Of a stretch of 64,000 nt of DNA, positions 1 through 8,039 are shown piece after piece (the stretch's first letter is position 1; each line of letters opens with the position of its first letter). The position numbers and the translations under genes are program-made. Under the pieces are notes generated by a model. That model saw only the letters and a list, made by a program, of their open reading frames with translations. It searched no databases and was not told the origin of the DNA. Origin of the DNA: Pelagomonas calceolata (Eukaryota > Sar > Pelagophyceae > Pelagomonadales > Pelagomonadaceae); the NCBI GenBank assembly GCA_918797485.1, contig CAKKNE010000002.1, positions 648,501-712,500 on the forward strand, written 5' to 3'.

Positions 1-463
1 GAGTCCGAACAGGAGCCCCTTCCGGCGCCACCCGGGGCGACGCGTTGAACAGAAAAGCGCCTCCCCCATCGGCAGGGGCCACCCTCGGCGAAGCTCGCGA
101 CAGCTCGACGCGCTGCACCGGCGCCGCGCCTTCCGGCATGGCCACCGGCGCTACCCTCGGACTCGCGTTGAACAGGATCGCGCCGCCACCGTCGGGCGCG
201 ACGCGAGGTGATGCCTCGGACCGCCACAAGGGCTTGACGCGCGTCGACGACGTGAGTGGCGCCGCGCCTTCGGAAGGCGCGACCCGGGGCGACGCGTTGA
301 ACAAGAGCGCGCCGCCACCCTCCGGAGCCACACGCGGAGATTTCCGAAGCAGCTCGTCCATGAGTGTGCGCCGTCCCCGCGCGGCCTCCAATTCATCATC
401 CTCGATCAATGCGTCGAGCTGCTGAATGAGCTGCTGCTCGACGCCGTCGTCACCAGCAGCCAT
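1..463 (-). CDS. repeat-rich protein, 3' part cut by window edge
   Basis: Open from an ATG at 463 in a good context (ATCATGG) leftward to the window edge, so only the first 154 residues are seen. It begins MAAGDDGVEQQLIQQLDALI and then holds repeats of the form ASPRVAP-x-GGGA-LFNASPRVAP, recurring about every 45 residues. I do not recognise the family. The short acidic N-terminus may form a helix, and the repeats look disordered with possible SP phosphorylation sites. It is head-to-head with the CW zinc-finger gene across 500 bases. The opposite strand is also open here, but its product is compositional noise. Confidence comes from the regular repeat structure and the start context. Confidence 0.6.
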   Translation of the reverse strand, partial: MAAGDDGVEQQLIQQLDALIEDDELEAARGRRTLMDELLRKSPRVAPEGGGALLFNASPRVAPSEGAAPLTSSTRVKPLWRSEASPRVAPDGGGAILFNASPRVAPVAMPEGAAPVQRVELSRASPRVAPADGGGAFLFNASPRVAPEGAPVRT

Positions 464-669
464 GATGCGTCGTTTAAGGCAGCTGTCGTATTAAGGCAGC
501 CCAGCAGTTCTGTGTATTGAGGCAGCCCAAGTTATGTGGCCTCATCTCGAAGCTATAGCTGCCCGAGGGGTGCGGAGTCGCACGTTTCGATCGGTTCGTA
601 CGTGCCGAGCCGTTTGACGGTGATCCGTGCGTGCTGCGTCCACAGCGCTCGACGGGTGCGCCCGAGTGA

Positions 670-692
670 GCTAGCGGCGGTAAGGTACTAGC
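670..692 (-). promoter_or_regulatory. CTAG-arm promoter motif, copy 1
   Basis: A 23-base copy of the recurring motif: arms GCTAG/CTAGC with a variant interior. It lies in the 500-base head-to-head gap 464-963, 207 bases from the start at 463 and 272 from the start at 964. The same gap holds two copies of a GGCAGCCC word (495-502 and 521-528), each preceded by GTATT. Confidence 0.55.
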
Positions 693-963
693 GAGGCAAG
701 CGCAGCCGTGCTCGCGGTCAGCTCGCCGTCCATCGCTGTACGAGGCCGGCGGAAGCAAGAATTGCATCTCTGTGATCACTGGCTTGGCGCACCAGCCCTC
801 TCGCTGTCAAAATATAGAGTGTGAGGACCGTGCACAAACTGCTCGCGCACCAGGCAAAAAGCCGCGGCGCCGAACGGAGCGCTGGGACGCACGTTTATCA
901 AGCGGCTACTTTAACGCGCGCGCTACTTTGACGCGCGCCGCAAGCATAAATATATAAAAAAAG

Positions 964-3900
964 ATGGCCGAGAGCGACGACCCCGTCGCATCAGTGCGCG
1001 ACGAGGCGCCAAAACCAAGCAGCCCGCGCGCGAGCCCCGCCAAGTTCGACCGCGCGATGGTCGAGGCGAAAATGCGCAGCGACGGCTGGGTGACGACCGA
1101 GAAAGCTAGAGCGAATGCCGCCGAAGGATCTTCGAGAACAACAGATAAGTACTACCAGCTCCACGGCGACCCGAAGACGTACCGTTCATTACCGGAGGTC
1201 GCGCGCGCCTATTATCCGGACCTGATCGGTCCTTCGGACGAGAAACTGGCGCCGAAGAAGAAGAAGCCGCCGGCAACGACTTTACGGAAGCGCGACCGCG
1301 ACGCGGCGGAAAGTCTGGTCAAGAAATTCAACGAGGAAGAGAGGCGGTGCGCCGTCATTCTCGACGAGAACGGCTCGGACGATGAAGATAGGGAAGAACT
1401 GCGGGCGTCTTTGACAAATGCGCGCTGGGCCGCGCGGCGAGCGGCGCAGGCCATCGACGCGCACGAGCCTCCATTCATATTGGACGCGGCGCGCCGGCCG
1501 CCGACGAAGCGCGACTACACGGTGCGGTGCAAGGCGCTCTTAGGAAGTGGCATCGAGCCTCCTAGACAACCCGGCGAGTCCGACGAGGCGGTGCAGCGGA
1601 AGCGGCGCGCCAAGGCGTTGCGAGATAGAAAATGGACGCGGCCCATACCCTGCCAGCTGCCGGCGCCGCCCTGGCCCTCTGCAAAGCGTTTACTCGAGGT
1701 GCGGTCGACCTTCGCGGGTCAAAGGGAGTGGAAACGGTTGGGGGATGCGCCCTTCTCTTCATTGGCGAGTGTCTCGCAGCCCTTCTGGGCGCGGTTTGAT
1801 GGGGACCGCATCCCGAACGTGCAACCAGGTTCTAGGTACGTGCGCGTGAGGCTCAAATCTAAAAGATTGAGGATCGCGTCGCATCCTACAATAGCGGCCG
1901 TGCCGCTCGAGGAGCTCGACGCGGGCGTTCATGCCGCCGTTAGAGCGGCCCACGCGGCGTTAGGTCGCGTGGCCCGCGCTAGGAGGGCGAAGGAAGCCGT
2001 AAGGGAACGCATGGAAGTGGCGTCGGACTCCGAGGAGGAGGAAAGGGAAGATGATCCAGTCGTCGACATCTCCGGCTTCAAGTACGAGCCCCGCGTGCGG
2101 TCGACGTCGCCTCCTAGAAGCCCGGTGCGCGAGCTTGATATGATGGACGACGACGAGGACGAGGGCGACATGCTCTGCCACATGGCCGGGAAACTGACGG
2201 CGTCCACTTTTCAGGGGACGTGGGCCTTCGAGCGGAATCAACCATTAAGATGGCCCTTCGCCTTCCAGATTGCTGAATCTACCATTGATGAGCACGGTGC
2301 GCGAGTTTTGGAGCTCAAGGGCTCCTTTGAAGGAGGTGGGTTAACTGCTCCAGTTGCTGATTCATTTACGTGCACGATTCAGAAAAATGGGCAAATTGAC
2401 GGGAAAGGACGCAGCAGGTTCGGCGCCTACGCTGTTCGAGGAGTGTTGGCGTATGACGGCGAGGAGGTCTCGCTCACGAAACGGCCGCCCCATAAACAAC
2501 GCGTCGTCACGAGACCTGTCAAGGAGGAAGTCGAGGCGGACGACGCCTGGGCCCAGTGCGATCAGTGCCAGAAGTGGCGCTTGTTGCCCAAGAACCATGT
2601 GGTCGATCCGAACTCGCCCTGGACCTGCGAGAAGGTAGGTCGGTCTTGCGACGAAGTCGCGGACGACGCGGAAATCGTCGAGGAAGAACCAGTGCTAAGG
2701 GTCAACGACAAGGATTCCCTACTCAGATGCCACGACTTTTTGAGTGCGTTCGCCCCCGCATTAGGCGCTTCTCCGCCACCATTGGGAGCCGTCGCGCAGA
2801 TGGTCAACCTGTCAAGCCCTCTATCACCCTTAGATGAAAGACTGTGCTACGACGTGCACGCTCCCTTATTAAAGTGCGCTTTAGGAGACAGACTCTTCGC
2901 CTGTAGACGGGAACGGCCCGCCGACGCCGACAGCGAAGACGAAGAGAGAGAGAAAAAAAGGGACGTTTTTGAGGACGACATCGAGGCGATCGTGCCCGAG
3001 GACAAGCCGGAGATCGCGCCGGAAGCCGAGGACGAGCCCGACGGGGCCGCCGCGGACTGGCACCTCGACGGGCCTTATGTTGGTGCTTGGACCAATAGGT
3101 TAGTTGAGGGTGCTTCTCACCGACGGTGCGTCGGTCGGGTCGAGGGGTATTTACCTCCCGAAGAAGCGGATTTCCTGGACAAGGATGGGAAGCCCTGTGC
3201 CTTGTGGCGCATTCGGTACGTGACCGGTGAGCTCGAAGACGAACTGGAGGACGTCGAATGGCACGAGCTCCTTGAAAGTAGTCCAAGATGGATCCGGCCG
3301 CGCGTCGCGGGCGGCTTGCCGTCGGTAGACAAGCCCGATAAAGAGTGTTTGAAGGCCTTGGACGAGGCGTCTCCCGTGGGTCTGTGGTGGTCGTCGTTAC
3401 CCGGTCCGGAGCACGTGTCGCGGCATACGCTGTGGCCCGCTTTATTGGCAGCTTGTGCTTTTAGAGCTGCAAAAGTCGACGCGGACTCTTCCGTTGAAAG
3501 TGCGCTGGCGGCTCGAGCTATTCGGGCAGCTTCCCAGTTAAGGGCGTCGCGGGCCGACTACGGCGCGCTCGAGCCGGACGCTCGTTTAGCTTTATTGGAT
3601 GCGCTGGTCCACGCCTGCTGCGAGACCTGGAAAATCTCGGCTGCTGCGGCCAAGATGAGGGGCGCGGCGCCCGTGCAACCCCCGGCCTACTACGACAATC
3701 CTCTGAAAGTGGACGAGTATAAAGCTACAAAAAAGAAGAAGGCCCCCGCGCGCAAGTCGACGAACGGGTCGCGGTCGTCGGCGCCGCTGCCGATGACGGC
3801 CGTCGCCGCGCTGATTTCCGCCGACGTGCCTTTACGGGTCCGCCAGGACAACCCAAAAGGAGGGGCCTCAAAAGCCCGCTTCGAGCGGTACATGCCCGCG

Positions 3901-4059
3901 CAGTCGGCGCGCGAGTTCGTGGTCTTGGGGGGCACGAAGGGCGACCTGCAGAACGACTTGTTGAAGGGCCACGTCTTCCTGCTGTCGTCCGAGGGGCCGG
4001 ACGCGCACGACGTCGACTGGCGGAAGGATCCACGCGTGATCGCGGCGACGATCGGATGA
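964..4059 (+). CDS. CW-type zinc-finger chromatin protein
   Basis: 1031 residues from an ATG preceded by an A-rich leader. Residues about 529-575 form a CW zinc finger (WAQCDQCQKWRLLP, then WTCEKVGRSCD), a module that reads methylated histone H3K4. Residues about 415-517 form a beta-rich domain (FQGTWAFERN to FGAYAVRGVLAYDGEEVSL). Its G-x-F-x-L-x-G-x-Y pattern also occurs in the acidic protein at 44859-45491. Near 748-771 a WRIRYVTGELEDEL stretch resembles a Tudor or PWWP strand. Long acidic and KRK stretches suit a nuclear protein. Known from the family: CW proteins act in histone methyltransferase or remodelling complexes. A role as a chromatin reader is inferred; no catalytic domain is visible. 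Confidence 0.8.
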   Translation: MAESDDPVASVRDEAPKPSSPRASPAKFDRAMVEAKMRSDGWVTTEKARANAAEGSSRTTDKYYQLHGDPKTYRSLPEVARAYYPDLIGPSDEKLAPKKKKPPATTLRKRDRDAAESLVKKFNEEERRCAVILDENGSDDEDREELRASLTNARWAARRAAQAIDAHEPPFILDAARRPPTKRDYTVRCKALLGSGIEPPRQPGESDEAVQRKRRAKALRDRKWTRPIPCQLPAPPWPSAKRLLEVRSTFAGQREWKRLGDAPFSSLASVSQPFWARFDGDRIPNVQPGSRYVRVRLKSKRLRIASHPTIAAVPLEELDAGVHAAVRAAHAALGRVARARRAKEAVRERMEVASDSEEEEREDDPVVDISGFKYEPRVRSTSPPRSPVRELDMMDDDEDEGDMLCHMAGKLTASTFQGTWAFERNQPLRWPFAFQIAESTIDEHGARVLELKGSFEGGGLTAPVADSFTCTIQKNGQIDGKGRSRFGAYAVRGVLAYDGEEVSLTKRPPHKQRVVTRPVKEEVEADDAWAQCDQCQKWRLLPKNHVVDPNSPWTCEKVGRSCDEVADDAEIVEEEPVLRVNDKDSLLRCHDFLSAFAPALGASPPPLGAVAQMVNLSSPLSPLDERLCYDVHAPLLKCALGDRLFACRRERPADADSEDEEREKKRDVFEDDIEAIVPEDKPEIAPEAEDEPDGAAADWHLDGPYVGAWTNRLVEGASHRRCVGRVEGYLPPEEADFLDKDGKPCALWRIRYVTGELEDELEDVEWHELLESSPRWIRPRVAGGLPSVDKPDKECLKALDEASPVGLWWSSLPGPEHVSRHTLWPALLAACAFRAAKVDADSSVESALAARAIRAASQLRASRADYGALEPDARLALLDALVHACCETWKISAAAAKMRGAAPVQPPAYYDNPLKVDEYKATKKKKAPARKSTNGSRSSAPLPMTAVAALISADVPLRVRQDNPKGGASKARFERYMPAQSAREFVVLGGTKGDLQNDLLKGHVFLLSSEGPDAHDVDWRKDPRVIAATIG

Positions 4060-4135
4060 TTTATAAGGTGCTATTTTATTTATCTTTTTCTTGTGCTCAG
4101 CCGCCTAGCCGCCGCGACCGGCACGAGGCCTGCTT

Positions 4136-4159
4136 GCTAGTGTCTTTACAAGCGCTAGC
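4136..4159 (+). promoter_or_regulatory. CTAG-arm promoter motif, copy 2
   Basis: A 24-base copy (left arm GCTAGTGTCTTTACA, right arm GCGCTAGC) in the 316-base gap between two rightward genes, 217 bases before the start at 4376. Nothing else is recognised in the gap. Confidence 0.7.
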
Positions 4160-4375
4160 TTCATTTTGTTTTGACAAAAGCGTTTTGTCGCGCTTGCGAC
4201 CAGTGTCGGCTGCGCTGCTGAGCTAACCACTCCGTTGCCAGCAATTCGACTGTGTTGCCGCGCTCCTCAGCTAACCACCGCGCGTTTTGCCGTGGCCTCG
4301 AGTTTGAACTCCATCTGCGGGCGGCTGTTGTTGTCGTGCTCTCCGTCGTTATCCGTAAACCACAAATCGTGACAA

Positions 4376-5377
4376 ATGACCGTCGGCTTCCCGCAGCCGC
4401 TGGGACGGTCGTTCCACGTTCGAAGCCCGCAGCGCGCGAGCCCACTACGCTCGGGCGCGCAGCGCGTGCGCTCGCCGCTGCGGCCCGTCAACAACGCCGC
4501 GGACGCGACGTCTCCGCCGCCCAAGCCGCGCACACCGCCGCGGCCATCGACGCCGCCGCCCGCGCTCTTCAAGTCGTCGCCGCCGAAAGTCTCCACGCCG
4601 AAGGTCTCCACGCCGCTGGCCGTGCGCATGCCGGCGTGCGCGCCGATCCCGCCGCGGACGCCGTCCACGCCGATCGACGCCCTCCGCGGCATTGATGTGG
4701 ACGACGACGCCTGCGCCGCGGACCTCCTCTGCGAGGCCGTCGCATCGCACCGCAAGTCGGTCGCGCTGTCGGCCCGCCGCGCCGCCGCCCCGGCGTCGCC
4801 GGACGAGGCCTGGCCCGCGGCGGAGGAGCCGCCCTCGCCGCCGCCGCCGCCGCTCCCCGAGAGCGACGAAGAGGAACCCGCGGCTCCGGTGAGCGTGGCC
4901 GTGGAGGCGCTCTCGGCCGTCGCGGCGGAGTCGCGCGGCCGCCTGGCGACGGCGCTCCTCGCGTTACTGAATTCGGCGTCCGAGACGGAGCTCCGCGACG
5001 TTTTGGCGGGAATCGGCGCGGTGCGCGCGCGGCTCATCGTCGAGACGCGTTCCGAGCGGCTCTTTGAGTCGCTGGACGACGCGTTCGGCCGCATCGGCCT
5101 CTCGGCGAAGCAGGCCTCCAATCTCACGCTGGCGAACCTGCGGCAGATCCTGGCGTCAAGGCCAACTACGTCGCCGCGGAAGCGCGACGGTGCGAGAGCC
5201 CGCCGCTCGTACCGCAAGTCCGGCCGCGTCCTCGCCCGGAAGGAGGGCGACGACCCCAAGCGAGAGTACCCGGCCACGATCGTGAAGGTGCACGACTGCG
5301 GGACGGTATACGACATCAAGTACGACGACGGCACGACCTGGAAGAACGCGCCGGCGGAGGTCGTGCGGCTGCGCTAG
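4376..5377 (+). CDS. HhH (kinesin-10/Kid-like tail) plus Tudor-like protein
   Basis: 333 residues. The first ~170 are proline/serine-rich with many SP and TP sites (SPPPKPRTPP, VSTPKVSTP). Residues about 192-255 (ALLALLNSASETELRDVLAG, then IGAVRARLIVETR) match the helix-hairpin-helix found at the C-terminus of kinesin-10 (Kid/KIF22), which binds DNA. Residues about 275-333 (YPATIVKVHDCGTVYDIKYD, then DGTTWKN) form a small Tudor/SH3-like barrel. No motor domain lies in this gene or upstream, so it is either a stand-alone DNA and histone-binding protein or a descendant of a Kid tail. The start ATG has a usable context. It is tail-to-tail with the PARP gene, 84 bases away. Confidence 0.65.
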   Translation: MTVGFPQPLGRSFHVRSPQRASPLRSGAQRVRSPLRPVNNAADATSPPPKPRTPPRPSTPPPALFKSSPPKVSTPKVSTPLAVRMPACAPIPPRTPSTPIDALRGIDVDDDACAADLLCEAVASHRKSVALSARRAAAPASPDEAWPAAEEPPSPPPPPLPESDEEEPAAPVSVAVEALSAVAAESRGRLATALLALLNSASETELRDVLAGIGAVRARLIVETRSERLFESLDDAFGRIGLSAKQASNLTLANLRQILASRPTTSPRKRDGARARRSYRKSGRVLARKEGDDPKREYPATIVKVHDCGTVYDIKYDDGTTWKNAPAEVVRLR

Positions 5378-5461
5378 GTTTAGCCCCGCGTAAGAAGTGT
5401 CACGAATAAGTATTACACAGACGACTCGCCCCCTTCGTGGGACTTTCGTCGCTCGAGAGGC

Positions 5462-7618
5462 TCACCAGGGAAAGCCTCCGGGGAAGCCGCCACCCTGCAG
5501 CTGAGCTAATAGAGCCTGTCTCTGCGCCAACATCTGAGCTAACTGAGCCTGTCTCTGCGCCTGCAACTGAGCTAATTGGGCTTGTCTCTGAGCCGCCAAC
5601 TGAGCCTGATAAGCCTGGACCGAGGCGACGCCGTTCAAGGCGAACGGCGAGGCGCCTGGTATCGGCGCGGGCATCGGCGGGGCCATGGCCGGCGCAGCCG
5701 CACCTCCGGCCGCAAATGTCAATACAAAGAGCGGCAACTGATACTCTGGCTTGTTCACAACTATGATAGACCCGTTATCGAGCGTCAGGCCAGACTTGTC
5801 GACGAGCACCGCAAATACGAGCATTTTCCGGCCGCCCTTGCAGTAACCAACCGAGATGGCCGCGTTGCCAGGGGCTCCGAAGTACTCGCCCGGACCGTAT
5901 GCCTGGCCCGAGCGGCGCTTCGGGTCGAGGCCGTCGCGGCAGATCGCGTCGATGTTCGCCTCCGCGGTGCCGTGGAAACACAGTTTGACCGTCTGGTCAG
6001 GAACGCGCTGCCACGACTCCACAAACCGGTTATACAAAGGCTTGCCCGGCATCGAGTGCGGGTTCGCGTCGCACGCGGCGATGTGGAGGCCCGACGCGTT
6101 CGTCGCGAGCCAGGACCGGATGGACTTGCGCTGGTCCGCCAGGACGTCCAGCAAACCGGAGTCGTCGACGGCCCAGCCCTCCGGCGTCGCCGGCGAGCGG
6201 TCCTTCGGCTTCGCCTTGCCGACCCAGGAAGGGGTCTGGCCGGGCCGGCCCTTGCGGTCCTTCTCGGCGAGGCGCCGCGCGAGCGCCGCGTCGCCGGACG
6301 TGTCCGGCGCGGCCTTCCGCTTCGACGGCGCCATGCGCACCGGACCACCGTTAAGTTCAGCTTCGAGCTTGCGCGCCAGCGCGCGATCGGACTCGAACGT
6401 GTCCTCGCGCGCCTGGAGCGCCTGGGCCAGTGCCGCGTCGTCGTCGACGTCGTCGACATCGATGACACCGCTCTTCCGCCGCTCGTGGTCCCGCATGATC
6501 TCGTTGAGCGACCTAGCGCGGCCGCCGCTCCGGCCCTTGAACCGATTGAGCTGGCGCTGGAGCTTTTTCGCGTGATCCCTCGGCCGCTCGATGATCTGGA
6601 CGTCGTCGTCGTCGTCGTCCTCGCCATTGTCCTCCGTGAGGTCCACGACGAGCTCCAGCGCCTCCACATCGATCGGCGTCGCGGCATCGCCATCCTTGGT
6701 CCGCGGCTTCTTGGCCGTCTGCGGCGCGGAGGCGGCCGCATCGTCGTCGTCGATAGTGAGGTCGAGTGACGCGGGCGCGTCGGGCGCCTTGCGCTTGGCC
6801 GCCGCGCCGTCATCGTTCGTCAGGTCGACCGGGTCGAGCGACTTCTTGGCCCGCGGCGACGCGCCCCCCTCCGAGGTGTCGCTCGTGAGGTCGACGTCGA
6901 CGGCCGCCTTCGCCTTCTTCGGCGTCTGGCGCGCGCGCGGTGCGTAGGCCGTGCGCGGCCGCTTCTGCAGGGTCTTGGCGCGCCACGCCGCCGCGAGGAG
7001 GGCGTCAGACTCCCGCGACGAGAACGCCACCAATACCACTTCCTTGAGCGACGAGGCGTCCGCTGCCGTCACGAGCGCGTCGAGCGACAGCTCTAGCAGC
7101 CCGCCGAGGTCGCGGTTGCCTCGGAAGATCTTCGCCGAGATCAGCGGAAACGCCACAGTTTCGACCTTCGCGGCGCCGGCCTCTCTGATAGCGGCGCCGT
7201 AGGCCTTCCGGAGGAGGCCGTCGGACTCGGCGTGAGACATGTTTTTCTCCGCGTAATCGGGTCCAACCGCGTGGATCACGGTCTTCACGTTCAAACGTCC
7301 TAGAGAGGTACCTTCCGGGGCGGTCGTCCGCACGGCGTCACCCGTTTCGCAGCGGTCATCGACGCCTGGAAACGGCTTCGGCAGCCGCCGCCGCAGCTTC
7401 CGGAGCTCTTCGCCGCCCGCGCGCGTTATGGCGCCGTCAACGCCTCCACCGCCCTGGCAGCCTCTATTCGCGGCGTTGACAATCGCGCCGCCCTGCTCCG
7501 GAGCGTATGTCACAATGTCGCCCAGCGCGAGGCAGACCTTGCCGCCGTTCTGCAGGTCGTAGTCGGCAATGATCTGCAGATCGCTACCGCGCGTCGGTGA
7601 AGGGGCTAGCTCCGCCAT
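5462..7618 (-). CDS. macro domain - SIM array - UIM-like - PARP catalytic protein
   Basis: 718 residues. Residues about 25-215 are a macro domain (LALGDIV, AIVNAANRGC, GGGGVDGAITRAGG), which binds ADP-ribose. Between about 238 and 342 lie at least four SUMO-interaction-like motifs (VDLTSD, VDLTND, LDLTIDDDD, VVDLTED) plus VQIIE. Residues 381-456 hold three UIM-like helices (DAALAQALQA, DRALARKLEAEL, GDAALARRLAEKD). Residues about 520-670 resemble a PARP fold: FHGT near 546, AYGPGEYFGAPG, SVGYCKG and PEYQLPLFVLTF. The C-terminus is Q-rich with an 11-residue repeat. Inferred role: an ADP-ribosyltransferase that reads ADP-ribose, SUMO and ubiquitin, perhaps in DNA damage. The catalytic glutamate assignment is uncertain. 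Confidence 0.85.
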   Translation of the reverse strand: MAELAPSPTRGSDLQIIADYDLQNGGKVCLALGDIVTYAPEQGGAIVNAANRGCQGGGGVDGAITRAGGEELRKLRRRLPKPFPGVDDRCETGDAVRTTAPEGTSLGRLNVKTVIHAVGPDYAEKNMSHAESDGLLRKAYGAAIREAGAAKVETVAFPLISAKIFRGNRDLGGLLELSLDALVTAADASSLKEVVLVAFSSRESDALLAAAWRAKTLQKRPRTAYAPRARQTPKKAKAAVDVDLTSDTSEGGASPRAKKSLDPVDLTNDDGAAAKRKAPDAPASLDLTIDDDDAAASAPQTAKKPRTKDGDAATPIDVEALELVVDLTEDNGEDDDDDDVQIIERPRDHAKKLQRQLNRFKGRSGGRARSLNEIMRDHERRKSGVIDVDDVDDDAALAQALQAREDTFESDRALARKLEAELNGGPVRMAPSKRKAAPDTSGDAALARRLAEKDRKGRPGQTPSWVGKAKPKDRSPATPEGWAVDDSGLLDVLADQRKSIRSWLATNASGLHIAACDANPHSMPGKPLYNRFVESWQRVPDQTVKLCFHGTAEANIDAICRDGLDPKRRSGQAYGPGEYFGAPGNAAISVGYCKGGRKMLVFAVLVDKSGLTLDNGSIIVVNKPEYQLPLFVLTFAAGGAAAPAMAPPMPAPIPGASPFALNGVASVQAYQAQLAAQRQAQLAQLQAQRQAQLAQMLAQRQALLAQLQGGGFPGGFPW
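5501..5599 (-). repeat. three 33-bp tandem units in the PARP gene
   Basis: Three direct units of 33 bases, each beginning CTGAGCTAA on the + strand, encode an 11-residue glutamine-rich repeat (AQRQAQLAQ-x-L). They differ at a few positions. The unit length is a multiple of three, so copy number can change without breaking the frame. Confidence 0.85.
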
Positions 7619-7856
7619 TTGGTACTCGGCGGCACACCGATACGCCGCTGTTCAGTGCACGAGACTGCTTCGCGCGCGCTCGATTACCCTTCTGGGGGCA
7701 GAGCGGTCCCGCTCGGCAAAACGAGCCTTCCAGCGCAAATCGCAGCGCGCGCTGACGCACCGCAGCTCAAACGTGTCCCAGCAAGTGACGCAAGGCGCAA
7801 AAGGGCACCTGGCGCGCCGCCCTGGGACAAAACCGAGTTGACCACGGTTTTGGCTT

Positions 7857-7881
7857 GCTAGTGTCTTTACATGCCGCTAGC
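7857..7881 (+). promoter_or_regulatory. CTAG-arm promoter motif, copy 3
   Basis: A 25-base copy (GCTAGTGTCTTTACA, then TGCCGCTAGC) in the 421-base head-to-head gap 7619-8039, 239 bases from the PARP start and 159 from the hydrolase start. Nothing else is recognised in the gap. Confidence 0.75.
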
Positions 7882-8039
7882 TCGTATCGCGCGGCGGCGC
7901 ATTTTGCCTCATCGGCCGCGCTAGCAGTGCAGCAGCGCACTACAGCAGCGACCAACGAGGCCTATCACCACGCACACCGGTTTGATCCGATCTAGCATCG
8001 CTGGCGAATCGAATTTAAAGGAGGAGGCATCCAATCGCC

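Noticed and set aside
772-957. 61-codon frame upstream of the CW protein
   Set aside because: No ATG at its beginning and no similarity; it lies in a motif-bearing promoter.
4267-5334. Long open frame on the minus strand opposite the HhH/Tudor-like gene
   Set aside because: Its product is serine/arginine-rich noise caused by GC-rich codons; the + strand carries recognisable domains.
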